A model generated the notes under the pieces. It was given only the letters and a program-made list of their open reading frames with translations. It was not told where the DNA came from and searched no databases. A DNA stretch of 37,748 nt from Bacteroides sp. GTDB taxonomy: Bacteria; Bacteroidota; Bacteroidia; Bacteroidales; Bacteroidaceae. The stretch is taken from assembly GCA_019414665.1 (NCBI GenBank), contig DXLO01000027.1, positions 1-37,748 on the forward strand, given 5' to 3'. The position numbers and the translations under genes are program-made. Positions 30,869 to 37,748 of the stretch are shown here, piece after piece (the first letter of the stretch is position 1; every line of letters starts with the position of its first letter).

Positions 30869-33307
30869 ATGCAAAAAAATCTAGTAATAGTTGAGTCACC
30901 CGCCAAGGCTAAAACCATTGAGAAATTCTTGGGCAATGATTATAAAGTCCTTTCCAGTTACGGGCATATCCGGGATTTGAAAAAGAAGGAGTTTAGTATC
31001 GATGTAGAGAATGGGTTTGAGCCGACTTACGAGATACCGGCAGATAAAAAGAAATTGGTAGCCGAATTGAAAGCGGAGGCAAAGAAAGCTGATATGGTAT
31101 GGCTTGCATCCGATGAGGACCGTGAAGGAGAAGCTATTTCATGGCACTTGTTTGAAGTCTTGGGGCTGGACCCTGAGAAGACCAAGCGCATTGTATTCCA
31201 CGAGATAACCAAAACAGCGATACTAAAGGCCATCGAAAATCCGCGTGACATTGATGTGAATCTGGTAAATGCCCAGCAGGCACGCCGTATTCTGGATAGA
31301 ATTGTAGGTTTTGAACTCTCACCGGTATTGTGGAAGAAGGTAAAGCCTGCTCTTTCTGCCGGACGTGTGCAATCTGTTGCCGTTCGTTTGATTGTGGAAC
31401 GTGAACGTGAGGTGCATGCTTTTGTCAGTGAGCCGTCTTATCGCGTTACAGCAGTGTTTGAAGTACCTGATGTCGATGGAAATGAAGTTGAAGTGAAAGC
31501 GGAATTGTCCAACCGTTTCAAGACCAAGGAAGAAGCACAGGCTTTCCTTGAAACTTGTAAGGATGCGCAGTTCTCTATTGAAGATATAACAACCCGCCCT
31601 GTGAAGAAATCGCCGGCGGCACCGTTTACTACTTCTACGTTGCAGCAGGAAGCTGCCCGTAAGTTGGGATTTACAGTAGCGCAGACCATGATGGTGGCAC
31701 AGCGTCTGTATGAAAACGGACAAATTACCTATATGCGTACGGATTCGGTGAACCTTTCGGACCTGGCTTTGAATACCAGCAAGCAGACTATCTTGTCCCT
31801 GATGGGAGAAAGATACGTCAAAGTCCGTAAGTTTGCCACCAAGACTAAAGGAGCACAGGAAGCGCATGAGGCTATCCGTCCTACCTATATGGAGAATGAA
31901 ACGGTGAACGGAACCGGTCAGGAACAGAAATTGTATGAACTGATCTGGAAACGTACCATCGCTTCACAGATGGCAGATGCGGAGCTGGAGAAAACAACGG
32001 CTACTATTGTAATCAGCAACAGTAGCGAGAAATTTATCGCTACCGGCGAGGTGATTACTTTTGACGGTTTCCTGCGTGTATACAAGGAATCATACGATGA
32101 TGACAATGAGCAGGAAGACGAGGGCCGTCTGTTGCCGCCTCTGAGCAAAGGGGAAAAACTGATAAGAAAAGAAATCCTGGCGACTCAGCGCTTTACCCAA
32201 TGTCCGCCCCGTTATACGGAAGCCAGCCTGGTACGCAAACTGGAAGAGTTGGGCATCGGTCGTCCATCTACATATGCACCTACCATTTCTACTGTGCAGC
32301 AACGCGGTTATGTAGAAAAAGGAAACAGTGAAGGTGTGAAACGCCCGTATGATATCTTGAAACTGAAAGGCGGCAAGATTACGGAAACTACCAAGACAGA
32401 GATGACGGGAAATGAAAAGGCCAAGTTGTTGCCTACTGATACCGGTATCGTGGTAAACGATTTCCTGATGGAATACTTTCCTGAAATCATGGACTTTAAC
32501 TTTACAGCGAATGTGGAGAAAGAGTTCGATGAAGTGGCGGAAGGAGAAAAGGAATGGACTGGCATGATGGACAGTTTCTATAAAGGCTTCCATCCGTTGG
32601 TAGATAAGACCATTCACTCTAAGACTGAGCATAAGGTGGGTGAAAGGGTATTGGGAACAGATCCTGTAAGCGGTAAGCCGGTATCGGTTAAGATCGGTCG
32701 TTTCGGTCCGGTTATTCAGATTGGTACTGCCGATGATGAGGAAAAACCGCGTTTTGCGCAGTTGACAAAGGGATTGTCGATGGAAACCATTACGTTGGAA
32801 GAAGCATTGGATGCGTTCAAGCTTCCCCGTACGTTGGGGGATTATGACGGCCATACGGTAACGGTAGGAGTAGGGCGTTTCGGACCATACGTGCGCTATG
32901 ACAAACTGTTTGTTTCTATTCCTAAAGGAACGGATCCGATGGAGATTTCTTTGGATGAGGCGGTAGAGTTGATCAAGAATAAGATAGAAGCGCAGGAGAA
33001 GAAGTTTATTAAAGTATTCGATGCTGACCCTGATATGCAGGTCTTGAACGGACGTTACGGCCCATACATCAGTTATCAGAAAAAGAATTATAAGATTCCT
33101 GAGAATGTAGAACCGGCAGATTTAAGTCTGGAGGCTTGTTTTAAGGTGATTGAATTGCAGAAAAGCAAGGCGGAAACGCGTAAAACGAAAGCGGCTTCAA
33201 GAAACAGGGGAACCGTGAATATGGAAGAGGAGTCCGAAAAGCCCGAAGAATCCGCAAAAAGTAAGGCGGCTTCCAAGGTAAAGGGCACTGCAAAAGCAAA
33301 AAAATGA
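30869..33307 (+). CDS. topA: DNA topoisomerase I (type IA)
   Basis: The 812-residue enzyme opens with the Toprim domain (NLVIVESPAKAKTIEKFLG; acidic DEDREGEA near 91) and carries the active-site Tyr288 in GQITYMRTDS. The C-terminal region has three repeat units with the pattern GRFGP/GRYGP (KIGRFGPVIQIG, GVGRFGPYVRYD, LNGRYGPYISYQ) in place of the Cys4 zinc fingers of E. coli TopA. It ends in a Lys- and Ala-rich tail (about 755-812) that probably adds non-specific DNA binding. It relaxes negative supercoils. The stop overlaps the start of aroK by 4 bp. Confidence 0.97.
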   Translation: MQKNLVIVESPAKAKTIEKFLGNDYKVLSSYGHIRDLKKKEFSIDVENGFEPTYEIPADKKKLVAELKAEAKKADMVWLASDEDREGEAISWHLFEVLGLDPEKTKRIVFHEITKTAILKAIENPRDIDVNLVNAQQARRILDRIVGFELSPVLWKKVKPALSAGRVQSVAVRLIVEREREVHAFVSEPSYRVTAVFEVPDVDGNEVEVKAELSNRFKTKEEAQAFLETCKDAQFSIEDITTRPVKKSPAAPFTTSTLQQEAARKLGFTVAQTMMVAQRLYENGQITYMRTDSVNLSDLALNTSKQTILSLMGERYVKVRKFATKTKGAQEAHEAIRPTYMENETVNGTGQEQKLYELIWKRTIASQMADAELEKTTATIVISNSSEKFIATGEVITFDGFLRVYKESYDDDNEQEDEGRLLPPLSKGEKLIRKEILATQRFTQCPPRYTEASLVRKLEELGIGRPSTYAPTISTVQQRGYVEKGNSEGVKRPYDILKLKGGKITETTKTEMTGNEKAKLLPTDTGIVVNDFLMEYFPEIMDFNFTANVEKEFDEVAEGEKEWTGMMDSFYKGFHPLVDKTIHSKTEHKVGERVLGTDPVSGKPVSVKIGRFGPVIQIGTADDEEKPRFAQLTKGLSMETITLEEALDAFKLPRTLGDYDGHTVTVGVGRFGPYVRYDKLFVSIPKGTDPMEISLDEAVELIKNKIEAQEKKFIKVFDADPDMQVLNGRYGPYISYQKKNYKIPENVEPADLSLEACFKVIELQKSKAETRKTKAASRNRGTVNMEEESEKPEESAKSKAASKVKGTAKAKK

Positions 33308-33831
33308 CACGTATATTTTTAATAGGATATATGGGCGCGGGCAAAACGACTCTAGGTAAGGCGTTTGCCCGTGAAATGAGTCTGAATTTCATTGATTTGG
33401 ACTGGTTTATCGAGGAACGTTTCCATAAAACCGTTCAACAGCTGTTCTTGGAACGCGGAGAAGACGGATTCCGGGAACTGGAACGGAAAATGTTGCACGA
33501 AGTGGCCGAGTTTGAAGATGTGGTTGTTTCGACCGGTGGAGGAACACCTTGTTTTTTTGATAACATGGAGTATATGAATGATTGCGGTGATACGGTGTTT
33601 CTGGATGTGGAACCTGCCGTATTGTTCCGCCGTCTGAGAGTGGCCAAGCAGCAACGTCCATTGTTAGCAAATAAAAGTGATGAGGAACTGATGGATTTTA
33701 TCTGTGAGGCGTTACAGAAAAGACATCCGTTTTATTCAAAGGCGAAACATCTGTTTAAGGCTGATGAGCTGGAGGATAAAAGACAAATTCAAGCCTCTGT
33801 TGACAGCTTGAGAAAGAAATTGAATAAATAA
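33304..33831 (+). CDS. aroK: Shikimate kinase
   Basis: The 175-residue NMP-kinase-like enzyme has Walker A GYMGAGKT (8-15), the shikimate-binding DLD (31-33), Arg57 in GFRELE and GGG (78-80), and the lid Arg in KQQRPLL (about 117). It phosphorylates shikimate at the 3-position in chorismate synthesis. Its ATG overlaps the topA stop (ATGA), so translation is coupled to topA. No other aro gene is in the window. Confidence 0.93.
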   Translation: MTRIFLIGYMGAGKTTLGKAFAREMSLNFIDLDWFIEERFHKTVQQLFLERGEDGFRELERKMLHEVAEFEDVVVSTGGGTPCFFDNMEYMNDCGDTVFLDVEPAVLFRRLRVAKQQRPLLANKSDEELMDFICEALQKRHPFYSKAKHLFKADELEDKRQIQASVDSLRKKLNK

Positions 33832-33872
33832 TTATATATAGTAAAATACACACTCTTTGTACAGAAGAAGAA

Positions 33873-35765
33873 ATGAGAAAATGGCGTATTGAAGATTCGG
33901 AAGAACTCTACAACATAACAGGGTGGGGAACTTCGTACTTTGGTATCAATGACAAAGGTCATGTAGTGGTAACTCCTCGTAAGGACGGCGTTGAGGTCGA
34001 TTTGAAAGAGTTGGTCGATGAGTTGCAATTGCGGGATGTGGCAGCTCCTATGCTGGTCCGTTTTCCGGATATTCTGGATAATCGTATTGAAAAAATCGCG
34101 AACTGCTTTAAGCAGGCATCTGATGAGTATGGGTATAAGGCCCAGAATTTTATCATTTATCCTATCAAGGTAAATCAGATGCGTCCTGTAGTGGAAGAAA
34201 TCATCAGTCATGGAAAGAAATTCAATTTGGGACTGGAAGCCGGTTCCAAACCTGAACTTCATGCGGTGATAGCTGTGAATACAGATTCGGATTCATTGAT
34301 TATCTGTAACGGATATAAGGACGAAAGTTATATCGAGCTGGCTCTGCTGGCACAGAAGATGGGGAAACGCATTTTCTTGGTAGTGGAGAAAATGAATGAA
34401 TTACGCCTGATAGCCAAAATGGCAAAGCAGCTGAATGTGCGTCCTAACATAGGTATCCGCATTAAGCTGGCTTCTTCGGGAAGTGGTAAATGGGAAGATA
34501 GCGGAGGAGATGCCAGTAAGTTTGGCTTGACATCCAGTGAATTGCTGGAAGCGCTTGATTTTCTGGAAAAGAAAGACATGAAGGACTGTCTGAAACTGAT
34601 TCATTTTCATATAGGCAGCCAGGTGACTAAAATACGCCGTATCAAGACAGCTCTGCGTGAGGCATCGCAATTCTATGTGCAGTTGCATGTGATGGGATTT
34701 AATGTGGAATTTGTGGATATCGGCGGCGGTTTGGGTGTGGATTACGACGGAACTCGTTCTGCCAATAGTGAAAGCAGTGTGAACTACTCTATTCAGGAGT
34801 ATGTGAATGACTCTATCTCTACACTGGTGGATGCCAGTGACAAGAATGGAATTCCTCATCCGAATATTATTACCGAAAGCGGACGTTCACTGACCGCCCA
34901 TCACTCCGTGCTGATTTTCGAGGTGCTGGAAACGGCGACTCTGCCCGAAATGGATGAGGATTTCGAAGTGGGTGAAAATGATCATGAACTGGTACATGAA
35001 CTTTATGAGATATGGGATAATCTGAATCAGAGCCGTATGGTGGAGGCTTGGCACGATGCACAGCAGATACGTGAGGAAGCACTTGATTTATTCAGCCACG
35101 GTATTGTGGATTTGAAGACCCGTGCCCAGATAGAGCGTCTGTACTGGTCGGTGACCCGTGAGATCAATCAGATTGCTTCGGGGCTGAAACATGCGCCCGA
35201 TGAGTTCCGCAAACTGGACAAACTGCTGGCTGATAAATATTTTTGTAATTTCTCGTTGTTCCAGTCGTTGCCGGACTCGTGGGCGATAGATCAGATATTC
35301 CCTATCATGCCTATCCAGCGTCTGGATGAGAAGCCCGACAGAAATGCTACCTTGCAGGATATCACTTGTGATTCGGATGGAAAGATTGCCAATTTTATCT
35401 CTACCCGTTATGTATCGCATGACCTGCCGGTACATTCGTTGAAGGGAAAAGACGCTTATTATATAGGTGTATTTTTGGTTGGTGCTTATCAGGAGATTCT
35501 GGGTGATATGCACAATTTGTTTGGAGATACCAATGCGGTGCATGTTACGGTGGATGACAAAGGGTATTCTATTGATCAGGTAATTGATGGTGAAACGGTG
35601 GCCGAGGTTTTGGATTATGTACAATATAACCCGAAGAAACTGGTGCGTACACTGGAAACCTGGGTGACCAAATCAGTGAAGGAAGGAAGAATTTCTGTAG
35701 AGGAAGGAAAAGAATTCCTCTCTAATTATCGTTCCGGGTTGTACGGATATACTTATTTGGAATAA
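33873..35765 (+). CDS. speA: Biosynthetic arginine decarboxylase
   Basis: The 630-residue enzyme is of the fold III PLP-dependent SpeA type, with the PLP lysine at Lys99 (YPIKVNQ). Further motifs are GLEAGSKPEL, FHIGSQ, VDIGGGLGVDYDG, TESGRSLTAHHS, and the C-terminal CDSDGKI with the active-site Cys. It makes agmatine from arginine, the first step of the agmatine route to polyamines. It begins 41 bp after aroK and its stop lies 4 bp before argB. No agmatine deiminase is in the window. Confidence 0.96.
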   Translation: MRKWRIEDSEELYNITGWGTSYFGINDKGHVVVTPRKDGVEVDLKELVDELQLRDVAAPMLVRFPDILDNRIEKIANCFKQASDEYGYKAQNFIIYPIKVNQMRPVVEEIISHGKKFNLGLEAGSKPELHAVIAVNTDSDSLIICNGYKDESYIELALLAQKMGKRIFLVVEKMNELRLIAKMAKQLNVRPNIGIRIKLASSGSGKWEDSGGDASKFGLTSSELLEALDFLEKKDMKDCLKLIHFHIGSQVTKIRRIKTALREASQFYVQLHVMGFNVEFVDIGGGLGVDYDGTRSANSESSVNYSIQEYVNDSISTLVDASDKNGIPHPNIITESGRSLTAHHSVLIFEVLETATLPEMDEDFEVGENDHELVHELYEIWDNLNQSRMVEAWHDAQQIREEALDLFSHGIVDLKTRAQIERLYWSVTREINQIASGLKHAPDEFRKLDKLLADKYFCNFSLFQSLPDSWAIDQIFPIMPIQRLDEKPDRNATLQDITCDSDGKIANFISTRYVSHDLPVHSLKGKDAYYIGVFLVGAYQEILGDMHNLFGDTNAVHVTVDDKGYSIDQVIDGETVAEVLDYVQYNPKKLVRTLETWVTKSVKEGRISVEEGKEFLSNYRSGLYGYTYLE

Positions 35766-35769
35766 TAGT

Positions 35770-36543
35770 ATGAAAGAGAAACTGACTATCATAAAAGTAG
35801 GTGGAAAAATTGTAGAGGAAGAGTCTACACTTAATCAGTTGTTGGCTGATTTCTCTGCTATAGAAGGTTATAAGTTGTTGGTACACGGTGGCGGGCGCTC
35901 TGCTACCAGACTGGCGGCACAACTAGGGATTGAAAGCAAGATGGTGAATGGCCGCCGCATTACGGATGCAGAAACGCTGAAAGTGGTAACCATGGTATAT
36001 GGCGGACTGGTGAACAAGAATATTGTAGCCGGCCTTCAGGCAAAAGGTGTGAATGCCATTGGACTGACCGGAGCCGATATGAATGTGATCCGTTCGGTAA
36101 AGCGTCCGGTAAAAGACGTGGACTATGGCTTTGTTGGTGATGTGGAGAAAGTAAATGCCGGTTTCCTGGCGACATTGATCCGTCAGGGCATTGTGCCTGT
36201 TATGGCTCCATTGACCCATGACGGTAAAGGAAGCATGCTGAATACCAATGCTGATACCATTGCCGGAGAAACCGCCAAAGCATTGGCGTCCTTGTTTGAT
36301 GTGACATTGGTTTATTGCTTTGAGAAAAAGGGCGTATTGCGTGACGAAAATGATGATGACAGTGTAATTCCTGTCATTACTCCTGAAGAGTTTAAAGAAT
36401 TTGTAGCGCAAGGCATTATTCAAGGAGGGATGATTCCCAAGCTGGAAAATTCTTTTTCTGCCATTGATGCAGGAGTCAGTCAGGTGGTAATAACCTTAGC
36501 ATCAGCCATTAATGAAGGAAGTGGAACCGTAATCAAAAAATAA
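35770..36543 (+). CDS. argB: Acetylglutamate kinase
   Basis: The 257-residue amino-acid kinase has IIKVGGKIVEE at the start, LLVHGGGRSATRLAAQLGI, GLTGADMNVI, NTNADTIAGETAKALAS and a C-terminal IIQGGMIPKLENSFSAIDAGV. It phosphorylates N-acetylglutamate in arginine synthesis. The length is that of the arginine-insensitive, E. coli-like form, with no N-terminal helix extension. It follows speA by 4 bp, which couples arginine synthesis with the arginine-consuming decarboxylase. Confidence 0.95.
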   Translation: MKEKLTIIKVGGKIVEEESTLNQLLADFSAIEGYKLLVHGGGRSATRLAAQLGIESKMVNGRRITDAETLKVVTMVYGGLVNKNIVAGLQAKGVNAIGLTGADMNVIRSVKRPVKDVDYGFVGDVEKVNAGFLATLIRQGIVPVMAPLTHDGKGSMLNTNADTIAGETAKALASLFDVTLVYCFEKKGVLRDENDDDSVIPVITPEEFKEFVAQGIIQGGMIPKLENSFSAIDAGVSQVVITLASAINEGSGTVIKK

Positions 36544-36558
36544 TTCAAAAAAAACAGG

Positions 36559-36590
36559 CGGGTGAGTGTAACTTTAGTGTAACTCACCCG
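36559..36590 (+). terminator. Hairpin terminator of speA-argB
   Basis: CGGGTGAGT (36559-36567) and ACTCACCCG (36582-36590) form a 9-bp stem. The loop carries a direct repeat AGTGTAACT (36565-36573 and 36576-36584) that overlaps the stem arms. The sequence after it is only weakly T-rich. Confidence 0.65.
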
Positions 36591-36606
36591 TCATTATTAC
36601 AGAGCA

Positions 36607-37116
36607 ATGCGAGAGATCAGTTTCCGAAACGATATTCTGCCCCTGAAAGACAAACTCTACAGGTTGGCGCTTCGTATTACGCTGAATAGTGCTGAAGCGG
36701 AGGATGTGGTGCAGGATACGATGATCAGGGTATGGAACAAGCGGGATGAATGGCCGCAGTTTGAATCCATCGAGGCATATTGCCTGACCATTGCTCGTAA
36801 CTTGGCAATTGACCGCAGCCAGAAGATGGAAGCACAGAATTTGCAACTGACCTCTGAAGTGCGGGAGATGCCTGATACATTGACGCCTTATGACCGGTTG
36901 GCGCAGAACGAACAAATGCAGTTGGTTCACCGTCTGGTCAATGAGCTTCCCGAAAGACAGCGTACAATTATGCAGTTGAGGGATGTGGAAGGAAAGAGTT
37001 ATAAAGAGATTGCAGATATTCTGCAGATTACGGAAGAACAGGTGAAAGTAACCCTTTTCCGTGCCCGGCAGAAGATAAAACAAAGATACACTGAAATAGA
37101 GGATTATGGATTATAA
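36607..37116 (+). CDS. ECF-type RNA polymerase sigma factor
   Basis: The 169-residue sigma factor has region 2 (about 10-75: KDKLYRLALRITLNSAEAEDVVQDTMIRVW... IARNLAIDR) and region 4 (about 112-160: LPERQRTIMQLRDVEGKSYKEIADILQITEEQVKVTLFRARQKIKQ). It overlaps the next gene by 11 bp, and that gene looks like its anti-sigma partner. The gap before it (36544-36606) is mostly the argB terminator, and I see no clear promoter. Targets are unknown. Confidence 0.93.
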   Translation: MREISFRNDILPLKDKLYRLALRITLNSAEAEDVVQDTMIRVWNKRDEWPQFESIEAYCLTIARNLAIDRSQKMEAQNLQLTSEVREMPDTLTPYDRLAQNEQMQLVHRLVNELPERQRTIMQLRDVEGKSYKEIADILQITEEQVKVTLFRARQKIKQRYTEIEDYGL

Positions 37117-37585
37117 ATATATTGAACAGCTTTTGGAACGTTATTGGAATTGCGAAACTTCATTGGAAGAAGAGCAAATACTACGTTCATTCTTTCGTCA
37201 GAAGGAAGTGCCTGCTCATTTACTCCGTTACAAGCAGTTGTTTGCTTATCAGGATGTGGAGAAGGAGAAAGGTTTGGGCGATGATTTTGATACCAGAATC
37301 CTGACCCGGATAGAAAGACCGGTGGTAAAAGCGCAACGTCTGACTATGCGTACGCGCTTTATGCCTCTGTTTAAAGCGGCTGCAATGATTGCCGTGTTGT
37401 TTCTTATGGGTACAGTGATGCAACACGCTATGGAAGGCGGTGATAGTGATACGGTATCGGTACACGATGAGTATCAGGATTCTACTACCGATCCCCAAGT
37501 GGCATACGAACCTGTATTGCCTACAGATACGGTGACAAAGATTACCGCTGATGATACCGGTACAGGGACAGGGAAAACAAATTAG
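37106..37585 (+). CDS. Putative anti-sigma factor, single-pass membrane protein
   Basis: The 159-residue protein has an N-terminal cytosolic helical part (1-88: YIEQLLERYWNCETSLEEEQILRSFF), one membrane helix at about 89-105 (FKAAAMIAVLFLMGTVMQ), and an acidic, Thr- and Asp-rich periplasmic tail ending in GTGTGKTN. This layout and the 11-bp overlap with the sigma gene match Bacteroidetes membrane anti-sigma-like partners. No zinc-binding anti-sigma motif (HxxxCxxC) is present, so the call rests on topology and position. The periplasmic tail is short and has no sensory domain. Confidence 0.72.
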   Translation: MDYKYIEQLLERYWNCETSLEEEQILRSFFRQKEVPAHLLRYKQLFAYQDVEKEKGLGDDFDTRILTRIERPVVKAQRLTMRTRFMPLFKAAAMIAVLFLMGTVMQHAMEGGDSDTVSVHDEYQDSTTDPQVAYEPVLPTDTVTKITADDTGTGTGKTN

Positions 37586-37712
37586 AACATTTTCATTTGC
37601 TTTTATATAAATATGATAGTTAGTGCTTATTAAAACAACTTTTTAATTCGAGGCTGTGAAGTTTCAATTCTCTCAAATTTTAAATTAACTAACTAAATAG
37701 GGATATTCAGTA

Positions 37713-37748
37713 AATGTCTCTAAAAAATAAGATGGCATATGAAGATGA
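37713..37748 (+). CDS. Possible start of a gene cut by the window end
   Basis: An ATG at 37713 opens a frame (MSLKNKMAYEDE) that runs to the window edge, 127 bp after the anti-sigma-like gene. Only 12 codons are visible, and a second ATG lies at 37731. The leader 37586-37712 is AT-rich with no clear promoter. A real gene is possible but unproven. Confidence 0.25.

Noticed and set aside
32090..32854. A 254-codon minus-strand frame inside topA
   Set aside because: Antisense shadow; topA is intact and unambiguous in this stretch.

Overview
The window is a chromosomal segment of a gut Bacteroidales bacterium, most likely Bacteroides or Phocaeicola. This rests on several signals. Promoters fit the Bacteroidetes form TTTG-N19..21-TAnnTTTG, with full two-part matches at 614-646 and 3775-3806. 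There are many outer-membrane barrels and lipoproteins and a GH105 hydrolase. Family types common in this order occur (DUF4491, DUF6132, VirE/DUF3874, PF14905 barrels). A Ptb-Buk pair and an IS66 element are also present. There are no rRNA genes, CRISPR arrays or intact prophage.

Layout. 1-400: tRNA(CAU), its terminator, a degenerate inverted copy of part of the tRNA, and a stub of an AbiEii-type toxin gene. 614-3673: a GH105 glycosidase with a near-perfect promoter, a lipoprotein plus small-barrel pair on the minus strand, and a small orphan gene. 3762-6840: a same-strand run of DUF6132 membrane protein, thioredoxin lipoprotein TrxP, Cys-rich MarR regulator, VanX-type dipeptidase and THUMP-like methyltransferase. 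Its promoter is bracketed by two 13-bp palindromes. 6837-11187: a response regulator and histidine kinase divergent from a PF14905 barrel. 11223-14493: SufE, an M28 zinc enzyme resembling glutaminyl cyclase, and a fused GATase1-M19 dipeptidase, all minus strand. 14570-16561: ptb-buk.

16600-22865 is the accessory part. It holds a VirE/DUF3874 ATPase, a 156-bp dyad-symmetric region with four copies of a 14-bp motif, and a complete 2.53-kb IS66 element next to an older IS66 remnant. Beyond that lie broken outer-membrane barrel genes, a second IS66 scrap and the tail of an Rpn-type nuclease gene: a graveyard of mobile and surface genes.

22866-25454 carries DUF4491, Lrp/AsnC, a hypothetical protein and a CorC/HlyC-type membrane protein on the minus strand. 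From 25589 to the end everything is on the plus strand: NUDIX, a large TPR protein with a barrel partner, topA-aroK, speA-argB, and an ECF sigma factor with an anti-sigma-like partner.

Links between genes. The run from 3866 looks like an envelope redox and peptidoglycan-dipeptide operon with its own regulator. 6837-11187 looks like a two-component system beside the barrel it may control. ptb and buk interconvert acyl-CoA and acyl-phosphate to make ATP. speA and argB sit at the use and synthesis ends of arginine metabolism. All functional statements are from sequence inspection and family knowledge; no search was run.
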